Below, one piece after another: positions 28,760 to 38,453 of a DNA stretch of 64,000 bases. The position numbers were made by a program, and so were the translations under genes. Source of the DNA: Microcaldota archaeon (GTDB taxonomy: Archaea; Micrarchaeota; Micrarchaeia; Micrarchaeales; CABMGC01); the NCBI GenBank assembly GCA_028867135.1, contig JAGWGW010000002.1, forward strand, positions 25,544 through 89,543. Direction: 5' to 3'. The notes beneath the pieces are model-generated. The model saw only the letters and a list, made by a program, of their open reading frames with translations, was not told the DNA's origin and ran no database searches. Each line of letters begins with the position of its first letter. Positions within the stretch are counted from its first letter, which is position 1.

Positions 28760-30565
28760 TTGGTTCGCATAGACAGCATGTCCGCATATCTCTCGCTTGC
28801 GATAGCAGATCTTGGCTTATCGTACCTTCTGTTCACAAACCAGCAGTACTTCTCCGTGTACGGCTCGGTTGGCATATTCGCGCTCGCGGCAATGGCGCTC
28901 GCGCTTTTCATGCTCCCTTCAAGGCCCGGAAAGGGATCTCGATTGGAGGGCAGGCGGCTCGGCGTGTTTGCATCGCTTCTTGCTGCCTCAATTGTCTTCG
29001 CGCTCTACGAATTTGCCATTGACCTGCCTGCGCCGAACATCTTGCAGACAGTGTCGGTTCCTCTGCTGCTGGCCTCCACAGCAGCTGCAGCCTCGGTACT
29101 TGGACTGTACTATCTGAGAAGGTCCATACAGGGGCTTGGCGGATACAGAAAGAAGATTGCGGCGCTCGTAGGCATAGCGGTAATGGCTGCTATCGCGTAT
29201 TTCATAATGTACGCTTTCGTGCAGCTGAGCTGGCACGGGGTCGATGAGCTTGCGTTCAATTACTATGCATCATACCTTTTCATCCACGGCCAGAATCCGT
29301 ACACTGCAAGCATGGAGTACATCACCACGAAGTTCCACATCTTTCCGACCGTGATGCTGAATGGAACATACGAATACGCATACGACTATCCTGCACTGAG
29401 CTTCCTTGCATTCCTCTTCATCCCGCTGCTCAACATAACATCCTTCATGAGCTACATAGCGATAGTCATCTTCCTGAGCCTGCTTTCCGCATACATGGTG
29501 TACGAGAGGTCGAATGGAAACATGGCGATGCTGTTTCCAATAGCTGTATGGCTTGTCGCCACATACGGATTGGTAGGGGTGGTGGCGCCATATCTTGCAG
29601 TCGGCATCTTTGTGCTTCTTGCATACCTGGAGAGAAGGAGGGTCCTACTTGCCGGCGCGCTGCTAGGGCTTGGCGCAAGCACGACGCAGCTCGCGTGGTT
29701 CGCCCTTCCACTGCTCTATGTCCTCATACTCAAGGAGCATGGGATAGAAGGCATGTCCAAGGCCGTCGGGGCCTCTCTGCTTGCCTTCCTTCTCGTCAAC
29801 GCATACTTCATTGCACTATCGCCGAGCGCGACGATAGGAAACATGTTTTCGCTGCTCGGAGCGACAAAGCTGCCTTTTTACGGCACAAACATAATGCAGT
29901 TCCTGGTGCCTTTCTATCCAGTCAGCTACTGGTACCCCACAGCCCTATCCATAATGGCAATTCTCTCGATGGTTGTCCTGTTCTATTTCCGCACAAACGA
30001 GATGATGCCCTTGATAGCCGTAATGCCCGCGATGATATTCTTCCTTTCGTGGAGGAACATCTCGATATACGGGCTTTCGTTCATGCCTCTGCTTCTTGCG
30101 GTGTATTACGCGCGCGATAGGCATGAACGCCATGATGCCAATGCAGGGCTAAGGGCCTGGCATGTGACGCTGTTCCTCGTCTTGATAGCGGCATTGATGG
30201 CCGCCGTTGCCCACGATGAGCATGAGAGCAGCAGGCTGGTGGCCATTAACAGCATAACGCCGGTGCTGTACCAGAGCAACGTGTACGGATACCAGAACGG
30301 CTATGCGCTAGGCGCTCTTAGCATAAACGTCTCAAGCGACTACGACAGCCAGCAGAATGTCTCTTTCTACATAGTCAGCCGGAGCCCGAACCTGCAGGGG
30401 TACATACTCGCAATGCAGCTGCCCAAGCTGCCTGCCCACCAGTCAATAGTATACAATGTGGACTACCGGCTACCCTTGGTAAACAATCATACGAAAATAT
30501 TTGTAGTCGCGTTCAACGAACGGTACATGGCCTCGAAGGAGCTGGAACTGACGCAGCTGAGATGA
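28760..30565 (+). CDS. Polytopic membrane protein, putative GT-C-type glycosyltransferase
   Basis: 601 aa, many TMs, 'VDELAFNYYASYLFIHGQNPYTASMEY' early loop reminiscent of GT-C. Confidence 0.6.
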   Translation: MVRIDSMSAYLSLAIADLGLSYLLFTNQQYFSVYGSVGIFALAAMALALFMLPSRPGKGSRLEGRRLGVFASLLAASIVFALYEFAIDLPAPNILQTVSVPLLLASTAAAASVLGLYYLRRSIQGLGGYRKKIAALVGIAVMAAIAYFIMYAFVQLSWHGVDELAFNYYASYLFIHGQNPYTASMEYITTKFHIFPTVMLNGTYEYAYDYPALSFLAFLFIPLLNITSFMSYIAIVIFLSLLSAYMVYERSNGNMAMLFPIAVWLVATYGLVGVVAPYLAVGIFVLLAYLERRRVLLAGALLGLGASTTQLAWFALPLLYVLILKEHGIEGMSKAVGASLLAFLLVNAYFIALSPSATIGNMFSLLGATKLPFYGTNIMQFLVPFYPVSYWYPTALSIMAILSMVVLFYFRTNEMMPLIAVMPAMIFFLSWRNISIYGLSFMPLLLAVYYARDRHERHDANAGLRAWHVTLFLVLIAALMAAVAHDEHESSRLVAINSITPVLYQSNVYGYQNGYALGALSINVSSDYDSQQNVSFYIVSRSPNLQGYILAMQLPKLPAHQSIVYNVDYRLPLVNNHTKIFVVAFNERYMASKELELTQLR

Positions 30566-30578
30566 GGCGCGGGCATTT

Positions 30579-31091
30579 TCAGACAGTAGTGCTTACGGAA
30601 GTGGTTATCGAGACGCCTGACGTGACCTTGTCCAGCAGCTGGCCGTACACGACATGCGGTATGCCCGTCTGCGTCTCTGTGTAGTTCAGCTGCAGCGTGC
30701 CCCTGAACAGGGAGCCGATCTTGCCAGAGAACGCCGTTGTTCCGGAGTAGCACTGCGTCGATATTGCGGCGGTGCTGCCTCCCTGTATCACAAGGCTCTG
30801 GCTCTGCGTCACTATGCCGGTCTGGTTGCTGTTGCATCCTGAGGCGGTTATCTTTATGGGATACGGGTTTGCATTCGCTATGCTCAGGTAGAGTATGCCG
30901 TTGCTCGAAAGGAGGGCCTGATTGCACTCAAGGTTTGCGGGAAGCGCGCATGAGACTATCTGGCCGGAAGGATTCAGGATGCCAAGCGCAACGAATGTGG
31001 TGGTAGCGATTGCGATAAGGAGGAATGCCCAGGAGTAGGTTGTAAGATACTCCATTGCGGATTGCAGCATGCGCGCGTTTTTCCCCATCAT
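30579..31091 (-). CDS. Class III signal peptide pilin-like protein
   Basis: 'ARMLQSAMEYLTTYSWAFLLIAIATTTFVALGIL' pilin head, Thr/Ser-rich tail. Confidence 0.75.
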   Translation of the reverse strand: MMGKNARMLQSAMEYLTTYSWAFLLIAIATTTFVALGILNPSGQIVSCALPANLECNQALLSSNGILYLSIANANPYPIKITASGCNSNQTGIVTQSQSLVIQGGSTAAISTQCYSGTTAFSGKIGSLFRGTLQLNYTETQTGIPHVVYGQLLDKVTSGVSITTSVSTTV

Positions 31092-31167
31092 AATTGCATC
31101 GTTTCTATTAGGCTGGATAACATATAAAACATGTTGGGGCATTACGCCCTTGCGGCTTCGCTGAGGC

Positions 31168-31719
31168 TCAGATTGTTGTGCTTGTCGAGGTGGTGAACGT
31201 GGTCTGGATTATCGCCCCGCTTACCACCTTCGTGTTTATGTTGCCGAACGTCGTTTTCTTCACTCTTGTGTACTGGTCCGTGTAGTTCAGTATGAGATAG
31301 CCCGTGAATGCAGAACCTATGTTCGCTGCGAACTTGTTCGTCCCGATATAGCACTGCACTGTGAACGTCGACGATGATCCCGTAGGTATGTAGATCGAAT
31401 TGTTCTGGGGGCCCGCTATCCTGACGATGTTGATAACGCTCTTGTTGGCGTTGCAGCCCAAGCCGCTAACGTAGACTGGGTATTGTCCCGTATTTACTAG
31501 ATTGAATTGGAGCACGCCCGTGCTTCCGAGCTTGAGGTCCGAACAGCCGAATGCTCCTGAAAAGGAGCACGTGCCTATAACGTTGTTTTGTGGAGAATAG
31601 ACGCCGAGGAGGTATAGGGCTGACGCGGCAGCTGCGATGATCAGCAAGGCCGTGCCGTAGATTGAAAGATATTCGAGTGCAGACTGTGTCTTTGCCCCGT
31701 CCATGAATTCAATCCTCAA
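31168..31719 (-). CDS. Class III signal peptide pilin-like protein
   Basis: 'AKTQSALEYLSIYGTALLIIAAAASALYLLGVYSPQN' head; same overall layout as neighbouring 30579-31091 gene. Confidence 0.75.
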   Translation of the reverse strand: MRIEFMDGAKTQSALEYLSIYGTALLIIAAAASALYLLGVYSPQNNVIGTCSFSGAFGCSDLKLGSTGVLQFNLVNTGQYPVYVSGLGCNANKSVINIVRIAGPQNNSIYIPTGSSSTFTVQCYIGTNKFAANIGSAFTGYLILNYTDQYTRVKKTTFGNINTKVVSGAIIQTTFTTSTSTTI

Positions 31720-31734
31720 TTGATGTTTTTAAGA

Positions 31735-33624
31735 CTACATGCTGCTTACCGTTGCTATGCCCAGCACCGTGAGCATCTCGTTAAGCACTTCCGCAGTTGA
31801 ATCCACTATCATGAGCCTCAGTTCCCTCGCCGAGCCGCCCTTGAGCACCGGCATCGTCTCGTAGAACCTGCTGAATGCGGTGCATAGTTCTATGAGATAA
31901 TCCGTTATGACGTTTGTCCTGTACTCGCTGCATGCCTTCTCCGTGACTTCGGGAGCGTTGCCAAGCAGCTTGACAAGCCCGAAGTCGTGTTTCCTTGTCA
32001 TGCCATTGTAATCCTTGAGGGATTTCCTAATCTCCTGATTGCGGAGTATCTTTGTCGCCCTTGCGTACGTGTACATGCAGTACGGGCCGGTGTTGCCCTC
32101 GAAATTGAGAGCGCGCGCCCACGAGAAGGTTATGTTCTTCTCAGGGGCGATCTTCAGGAACTCGAACTTTATAGCGCCTATCGCGACGCTTCTTGCTATG
32201 GCCTTCGCGTTTTCCTTGTCGCTTATCTTTTCGCTGCTCTTGACTATCTCCAACACCTTCCTCTCTGTTTCCTCAAGCAGCGAATCCGCAGTGTAGCTCC
32301 TTCCGCTGCCCATCCATCCCCCTTCCCTTCCGCTCAGCGTGCCTCCTTCGACGTCGACCTTTCCGTACGACAGGTGCATTATCTGCTCGGCGATGTCCTT
32401 CCTACCCATCAGCATGAACATTGATTTGAGGATCAGCTGCGGATACCTCTGCCTATTGTCTATCACGTTGACCGCCTTTTTTACATTGGCAAAGTCCATC
32501 CTCTCCCCGGATTGCGCTGTGGTGTAGAGCGGCTTTCCGTTCTGCTGCTTTCCTATGAAGATGCCGTAGTTGAATGTGTCGCTGAGCATTCCGAATTTCC
32601 ACATGTGGAACGCTATGTCCTTTGCGACATATGTGGCTGTACCGTTGCTCCTTATCAGCACCTTGACGTCTTCGCTCGGGCTCTCGAAGTCCTTTGCCAT
32701 CTGCCTTATCCTCTCAAGATCGACGATTATGCAGTCCTTGTATTCTCCGCTTGTCTCCTTCTTGACGATCCCGTTTTCAAGCAGTATTGAGAATGCCTTG
32801 TCCAGCAGCTTCGCCCTGACTATGTCGCTCTCCCACACAAGGACGTCGTGGTATACGGAATAGCCGCTTGCCGTCTGGTACTGCGCCTTTACGCACTCCT
32901 CTGAGAGCCTTCTAGCTTCATTCGACTCTTTTGAAGAGCCTTCCTCCATCTTCTCGAGCAGACTCTTGACCTGCTGTTCAACGCCCTTTTCCTTGAGCCT
33001 CTTGTTGACCTCTACGTACTGCTCGCCCAGCCACGTATCGAACTTCTTGTCAGGCTTGCTTCCCAGGTTCATGTATCCCCAGAAGCTCTCCGCAACCTGC
33101 ATGCCTAGGTCGTCTATGTAATCTTCCCTCTCCACCTTGAAAGAGCATGCCTCCATCATGTTCGATATGGCATCTCCCAGCAATGCGTTCCTAAGGTGGC
33201 CTATGTGCCACGGCTTGTTGGGGTTGACGCTCGGAGACTCGACTATCACCTTTGCGCCTCGTCCCATGTCGCTCCTTGCGTATTCTCCTTTGCCCCCTTC
33301 TATGCTCTCCAAAACATGCTTCGCGTACTCTCTCTCGTCTACAAACGCATTCACGTAACCGTTGAGCGCCTCGATCCTAGTTATGAACCTGGCGCCCTTT
33401 GCGCCTGCAGCCAGTTTCTCCGCTATCTCCTTCGGGTTCTTTTTCGCGGCTTTTGCGATCCTGAACGATATTGATGAGCTTATGTCCCCGTTATCGGGTT
33501 TGGGGATAGACAGCGACAGCAGTATTTCCTCTTCTGCTACATCGGATTCCTTGAAATTCCTGGATACGGAGCCCTTTATTGCAGCTATGAATTCGTTCTT
33601 GAGGTCCTTGCCTGGAGCTGACAT
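31735..33624 (-). CDS. argS: Arginyl-tRNA synthetase
   Basis: 'VIVESPSVNPNKPWHIGHLRNALLGDAISNMMEA', 'SGREGGWMGSG', ALBA-like C-terminus. Confidence 0.94.
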   Translation of the reverse strand: MSAPGKDLKNEFIAAIKGSVSRNFKESDVAEEEILLSLSIPKPDNGDISSSISFRIAKAAKKNPKEIAEKLAAGAKGARFITRIEALNGYVNAFVDEREYAKHVLESIEGGKGEYARSDMGRGAKVIVESPSVNPNKPWHIGHLRNALLGDAISNMMEACSFKVEREDYIDDLGMQVAESFWGYMNLGSKPDKKFDTWLGEQYVEVNKRLKEKGVEQQVKSLLEKMEEGSSKESNEARRLSEECVKAQYQTASGYSVYHDVLVWESDIVRAKLLDKAFSILLENGIVKKETSGEYKDCIIVDLERIRQMAKDFESPSEDVKVLIRSNGTATYVAKDIAFHMWKFGMLSDTFNYGIFIGKQQNGKPLYTTAQSGERMDFANVKKAVNVIDNRQRYPQLILKSMFMLMGRKDIAEQIMHLSYGKVDVEGGTLSGREGGWMGSGRSYTADSLLEETERKVLEIVKSSEKISDKENAKAIARSVAIGAIKFEFLKIAPEKNITFSWARALNFEGNTGPYCMYTYARATKILRNQEIRKSLKDYNGMTRKHDFGLVKLLGNAPEVTEKACSEYRTNVITDYLIELCTAFSRFYETMPVLKGGSARELRLMIVDSTAEVLNEMLTVLGIATVSSM

Positions 33625-33625
33625 G

Positions 33626-34879
33626 CTACCATCCCTTCATTGCGCCGTGCAGTTTATCTGCATACTCCTTCTTGGTGTACACCCTCGCGTCATACAGCGT
33701 CTTCTTGCCAACCATCCCCAGGATAAGTCCGCTGTTCTCGGACAGCGGCAAGGACCTGCCCATCTTGTTGGTGTATATCTTGCTGCCTTCGTCTAGCAGG
33801 CTCAATGGCCTCAGGTACACAGGGAAGACCCATTCCTCGTCTATCCCGGCCCTCTGCGCGAATGCCCCCTTGGACCTGTCGCTGCCCTCCATCTCCTTTA
33901 TCTCCTGCGATGCCTTTGACAGCTTGCCCTTTTCCGATGGTTGCGGGTCCATGTATGCGGCAGCAAGCGGTTTTCTGAGAAGGAACATCTTTACCAGTTC
34001 CTTGAGGTGCTTACTCTTGCCATTTTTCATGTACGCGTACATTGCTGAATAGAACATGTTGTCCGTATACGCGAGAACATCAAGTTCGCTTTCCCGCCTC
34101 AGCAGCTCGTCGGGGTGTAGTATGTACCCTTCCCTTATCAGCATCTCGAATATCTTATCAGCCATCAACCCGAAGGAGACAGCCGTCTTGTGGTGATAGA
34201 CGGACCTGAACATATGGTACCTTCCCAGCAGGAAGCTCTCGACAACGCTCTCGTCCTTGCTGAAGGTTATCCTGTCGCCATCGATGCTCATAGTGCGCAT
34301 GAGTCTCTCCACGTTTATCCTTCCGTATACGACTCCAGTATGGTATGAGTCCCTGAGAAGGTAATCGCTCTTGTCAGCGTCGAAGGCGGAGGAGATCAAT
34401 GCTGAGAACTTGTGCTTCCTCTTTTTTGTGAATATGTCGGTAATCTCGTTTGCCCCGTATGTGTCTAGCCTGCCAGCCAGGAATTTTTCCACGAGCATGG
34501 ACCCGAACTGCTCGTGCCCCATGCCCTTGAGCCTTTGCACTATTCCGTTCTCTGTGGTGTGCGACATCGGATAGTGTCCTATGTCGTGCAGCAGCGCGGC
34601 CAGCCTCAGCTTCTGTATCTCGTCATCGTCTGTTGTCAGCAACTCGCCATGGCTCTTCACGTTGTCGAGGAACTGCTGCATCATGAACATCGAGCCTATG
34701 CAGTGCGCAAACCTGGTATGAGTCGCGCCTGGATAGACGTAGTATGCCGGGCCCATCTGGCTTATGTGCCTCAGCCTCTGGAATATCGGGGTGTCTATCA
34801 CCCTTGTCTCCAACTCCGTAAGTTCTATGTATCCGTGAACATTGTCGTATACCTGCTTCTTGACCTTGAGCGCCATCAT
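33626..34879 (-). CDS. HD domain phosphohydrolase (dNTPase-like)
   Basis: 'HTRFAHCIGSMFMMQQFL', 'AALLHDIGHYPMSHTTE'. Confidence 0.9.
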   Translation of the reverse strand: MMALKVKKQVYDNVHGYIELTELETRVIDTPIFQRLRHISQMGPAYYVYPGATHTRFAHCIGSMFMMQQFLDNVKSHGELLTTDDDEIQKLRLAALLHDIGHYPMSHTTENGIVQRLKGMGHEQFGSMLVEKFLAGRLDTYGANEITDIFTKKRKHKFSALISSAFDADKSDYLLRDSYHTGVVYGRINVERLMRTMSIDGDRITFSKDESVVESFLLGRYHMFRSVYHHKTAVSFGLMADKIFEMLIREGYILHPDELLRRESELDVLAYTDNMFYSAMYAYMKNGKSKHLKELVKMFLLRKPLAAAYMDPQPSEKGKLSKASQEIKEMEGSDRSKGAFAQRAGIDEEWVFPVYLRPLSLLDEGSKIYTNKMGRSLPLSENSGLILGMVGKKTLYDARVYTKKEYADKLHGAMKGW

Positions 34880-35787
34880 CTCCCTATTGTCTTATCGTAT
34901 TTCTTTAGGACTGAAGGTATCATATCTATTACGTCAGATGCGATGACATGGTTTCCCTTCGCCTCGAACAGCAGGTCCCCTATCCTGCCATGAAGGTATG
35001 CTCCTGCGACAGCGGCCTCGTAGACGGGTGCTCCTGCAGAGGCGAAAGCCGCTATCATCCCCGACAGCACGTCGCCGGTGCCCATCGTCGCCAGCGCAGC
35101 TGCCTTCGGTATGCTTACCTTGGCCCTTGTGCCGTCTGTTATTATTGTGTAATGGCCTTTTAGCAGGACGTTTGCGTTGAGCTTCCTTGACACCGTCATC
35201 GCTTTTGCAGCCCTGTCCTTTATATCGGTCTTTGATACAGTCAATCCTGAGAGCCTCAGGAATTCCTTCTCGTGGGGAGTTATAACGACGTCCTTCGAGA
35301 GCTTCCTGCCTTTCACGGACCCTATCGCATCCGCATCCACGATCATCTTCTTGCCTTTTGCCATTCCGTGCTTTATTATGCTATAAGCTGCCCTGAGCGC
35401 TGCGCTCTTCCTTCCTATCCCCATCCCTATGGCTATCGCGTCAGACTTCTCTATCTCCCTCTTTATGGCGCTGTTGAAGACTATCGACTTGCTGCCCAGC
35501 GCGTTGACGACCATGTTTGGCGAGAAGCCCCTCGTGAGCGCCAGTATGTCCCTTGGGACATATGTCTTCGCATAGCCCGATGCAGTCCTCAGCGCGGCAA
35601 GGGAGTTGTATGCAGCTTTGGATGCGAGGACAGGAGCGCCGTAGAGCCTGTCGCTTCCGCCTATCACAAGCACAATGCCCCTCGTAGCCTTGTCTGAGAA
35701 TACACTCCTTGGTGCAGATGCGAGCGAGAGATCCGCCTCGCTCGCAAGATCCACCTTTACCTCGCTGTTTTTAACGTCGTCAGGCAT
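34876..35787 (-). CDS. nnrD: ADP/ATP-dependent NAD(P)H-hydrate dehydratase
   Basis: 'IVLVIGGSDRLYGAPVLASKAAYNSLAALRTASGYAKTYVP', 'ATMGTGDVLSGMIAAFASAGAPVYEAAVAGAYLHG'. Confidence 0.9.
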   Translation of the reverse strand: MPDDVKNSEVKVDLASEADLSLASAPRSVFSDKATRGIVLVIGGSDRLYGAPVLASKAAYNSLAALRTASGYAKTYVPRDILALTRGFSPNMVVNALGSKSIVFNSAIKREIEKSDAIAIGMGIGRKSAALRAAYSIIKHGMAKGKKMIVDADAIGSVKGRKLSKDVVITPHEKEFLRLSGLTVSKTDIKDRAAKAMTVSRKLNANVLLKGHYTIITDGTRAKVSIPKAAALATMGTGDVLSGMIAAFASAGAPVYEAAVAGAYLHGRIGDLLFEAKGNHVIASDVIDMIPSVLKKYDKTIGR

Positions 35788-35858
35788 CTTACAAACACTT
35801 TTAATACTTTGATTTCTATATCTTAACGCATATATTAAAAGCTCCTGTCGGTGTTTCC

Positions 35859-36740
35859 ATATCAAAAATTTATAAGCAGAAGGACAAGCTGATCGTGTAC
35901 CTGCCGTTCGAGGTAATAGGCGCTCTCAAGCTCAAGGAGAACGACGAGGTCGACTTCATCAGGCTCAACCCGAACTCGTTCGCGTTTGCGAAGAAGTCGG
36001 ACATAGCGACTTTGTTGGTAGGGGGAACGAGGGCCAGGCAGGAGGCTGCGCAGGAGCAGAGGCCCGAGGCAAGAGCTGCCACGCAGCAGGTAACTGTATC
36101 GGATGCGGAGCTTTCAGTGCTCAAGAAGCTCGATACGCTCAGGTACATGAACAGGACCCCCGAGAACGTGGGCAGGATACTTAATGAGAACGAGAAGGCG
36201 ACGCTGAAGCAGCTCCTGGACAAGAAAAGGGTCACGCTGTTCAAGACAAACAAGGGCGCGCAGCTGTACAGCATACCAAAGAGCATCTACGATTCGTTCC
36301 TCATGAGGAAGAAACAGCAGGCGAAGCCTGAAGAGAGCATGAAGGAGAGCAAGGTCGTGAAGCAGTACACCTACATGCTGAAGAAGAAGCCGGAGAGCGC
36401 GCAGGACCTGAACGTGAGGGCGCTGGAGCAGAACGGCTTCGTCGTGGTTCCGACCGAGGGAGAGGCATCGACCCTTTCGCTCGCATTGGAGGAGTCGATA
36501 AGGCAGGGCCTGGTGCTGGGCACAAGGGCCTTCAACAAGAAGTTCTACGTGGTGCTCAGGGCGTTTTTCGAAAGGTACAGCGGCCAGGTCATAAAGGAGC
36601 TCAGGGAAGGGTCGAGCAAGGTCAGCGAGATTGCTGACAACATGGGTTTGGACGAGGATGGGGTAAGGGGCATACTGTACCTTTTGTCCGAGAACGGAGA
36701 TGTCAGCGAGAAGAAGAGAGACACATTTACCCTTGCCTAG
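35859..36740 (+). CDS. AbrB-like N-terminus plus winged-helix-like DNA-binding protein; non-canonical start likely
   Basis: 'ISKIYKQKDKLIVYLPFEVIGALKLKENDEVDFIRL' AbrB-like; in-frame ATA at 35859 or ATT at 35868, first GTG at 35895 truncates the domain. Confidence 0.6.
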   Translation: MSKIYKQKDKLIVYLPFEVIGALKLKENDEVDFIRLNPNSFAFAKKSDIATLLVGGTRARQEAAQEQRPEARAATQQVTVSDAELSVLKKLDTLRYMNRTPENVGRILNENEKATLKQLLDKKRVTLFKTNKGAQLYSIPKSIYDSFLMRKKQQAKPEESMKESKVVKQYTYMLKKKPESAQDLNVRALEQNGFVVVPTEGEASTLSLALEESIRQGLVLGTRAFNKKFYVVLRAFFERYSGQVIKELREGSSKVSEIADNMGLDEDGVRGILYLLSENGDVSEKKRDTFTLA

Positions 36741-36886
36741 ACCACGAAGTGATTGAAGATTATCACAAGGACCGCAAAGATCACTACCGCTATCAGTACC
36801 ACTCTCGGATTCAGCGACGGCCCTCTTTCGGGAGCGTCGTAGAAGCTCAGTATCCCTGCCTGCGACTGCGGCGTTGACAATGCCAT
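36737..36886 (-). CDS. Preprotein translocase Sec61 beta subunit homolog, 49 aa
   Basis: MALSTPQSQAGILSFYDAPERGPSLNPRVVLIAVVIFAVLVIIFNHFVV: 'FYD..ERGPSLNPRVVLI' plus single TM; absent from ORF track (short). Confidence 0.82.
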   Translation of the reverse strand: MALSTPQSQAGILSFYDAPERGPSLNPRVVLIAVVIFAVLVIIFNHFVV

Positions 36887-36933
36887 AATATCACTTCTGC
36901 ATTAATTTATTTAACGTTTCCATATGGTATCGT

Positions 36934-37530
36934 ATGGGAAGGTATTATCTCAAAAACGAGGAGGCCTTCGGGCCAATCACCGCAAGGCTCTATTCCATAT
37001 TCACAAGGATGGGCAGGATAACCGATTTCTACAGGTTCGTCGTGAACGACATAAGGAAAAGCAGGGCAAAGAGGATACTTGACATAGGGACGGGCCCCGG
37101 AAGGATACCGATGCTGATATACGAAGCGAAGAAAAGGAGGGTTTATGCGATTGATCCCTCGCCTGCAATGGTAGGCATAGCAAAAAGGAATGCGATGAAG
37201 ATGGGTTATGACATAGACGTAAGGCTTGGCTCGAGCAGGAGCATACCTTTCAGCTCGAAATTCGACCTGATAATCGCGACAATATCCTTCCACCATTGGG
37301 CCGAGAAAGCGACATCGATGGCACACATAAAGGAACATCTTGCGAAGAACGGTGAGTTCAGAATCTACGAATTCAAGATGCATGGAAGCTTTGCTCATAG
37401 GATACTCGTAGGCATGCATTCGCTGGACCCTGATGAACTGAAAGAGGCTGCAAAGAATTCCGGAATGAAGGTGAAGGACATAAAGGAGAAGGACACAATG
37501 TTAAGGGTATCACTGGTGCGGGGCAATTAG
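36934..37530 (+). CDS. Class I SAM-dependent methyltransferase
   Basis: 'KRILDIGTGPGRIPMLIYEAKKRRVYAIDPSPAMVGIAKRNA'. Confidence 0.88.
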   Translation: MGRYYLKNEEAFGPITARLYSIFTRMGRITDFYRFVVNDIRKSRAKRILDIGTGPGRIPMLIYEAKKRRVYAIDPSPAMVGIAKRNAMKMGYDIDVRLGSSRSIPFSSKFDLIIATISFHHWAEKATSMAHIKEHLAKNGEFRIYEFKMHGSFAHRILVGMHSLDPDELKEAAKNSGMKVKDIKEKDTMLRVSLVRGN

Positions 37531-37578
37531 CAGATGCTGATTCAAAAGCAATAAATAGAGTTGACTTGTAATTGTCTT

Positions 37579-38446
37579 ATGCGTAAATCACAGTCCGCGA
37601 TGGAGTACCTGATGACGTATGGATGGGCGATACTCGCAATCGCGATTGTCATGGTCTCCCTTTATAGTCTTGGAATATTTAATCTGGGAAACCTGAAACC
37701 TACAGCGTTGCCTGGCTCGTGCCAGGTGATAAGGACTGCTGCGCAGACGAGCCTCGCTGGCCAGTGCAGCAACATGATTCCCAAGTATGTTGCATACTTT
37801 ACTGGCAGTACAGCCTATGTAAGCGTACCTTCCAATTCAAACTTGAATCTTAACTCTGCGACCTTTAGTTTCTGGCTTTATCCTATCATCATATCCGCGG
37901 CTGACATTATAGAAAGAGGTGTTGGATCTGGCGCTTTTCAGCAATATTACATTAGATATACCTCGTCTACGCAATTCCAATGCGTTCTCGACAACGGGGT
38001 GAGATTTTATAGCATTACGGCAACTGATGCAAGCTTAGGAATAACAGCCAATAGGTGGAATCATATAGCATGTGTCGTGAACGATACCGGAAACATGGCA
38101 TACTTATACGTTAACGGTATCCTGAAGGCCAGTGCATCTCCAACGTCATCGTCAACTTCGAAAGGCAGTAGCCTTTTGTATATAGGTGGCTACTCATGGG
38201 ACGGCTATTCAAAAGGATACATGGCAGATGCCCAGATCTACAATGCATCACTTGATAACGTAACAGTAAATTTGCTTTATAAGGAGGGTATTGGGGGGGG
38301 CGCCGACCAATCTGCAGCACCTTGTAGGGTGGTGGCCATTGAATGGCGATGCGAATGATTATTCAGGAAACAACAACCAAGGAACAGCAACCAGCGTAAT
38401 CTGGAACGCGAATTGGCAGGGCAACTACACTGCTCCAGCTTCGTAG
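37579..38446 (+). pseudogene. Pilin-LamG protein (copy 2), reading frame shifted by a G8 tract; frame-switching ORF or pseudogene
   Basis: Head MRKSQSAMEYLMTYGWAILAIAIVMVSLYS...; frame ends at 38358 with aberrant '...GGGADQSAAPCRVVAIEWRCE'; removing one G at 38293-38300 restores 'GGAPTNLQHLVGWWPLNGDANDYSGNNNQGTATSVIWNANWQGNYTAPAS*' ending 38446. Confidence 0.8.
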
Positions 38447-38453
38447 CGGAGGG

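Noticed and set aside
9699-33624. Arginine 'theme' (two tRNA-Arg, argS, argG/H, DDAH-like) as a linked system
   Set aside because: Apart from the DDAH-argG-argH run, the loci are scattered and separated by unrelated genes; likely coincidence
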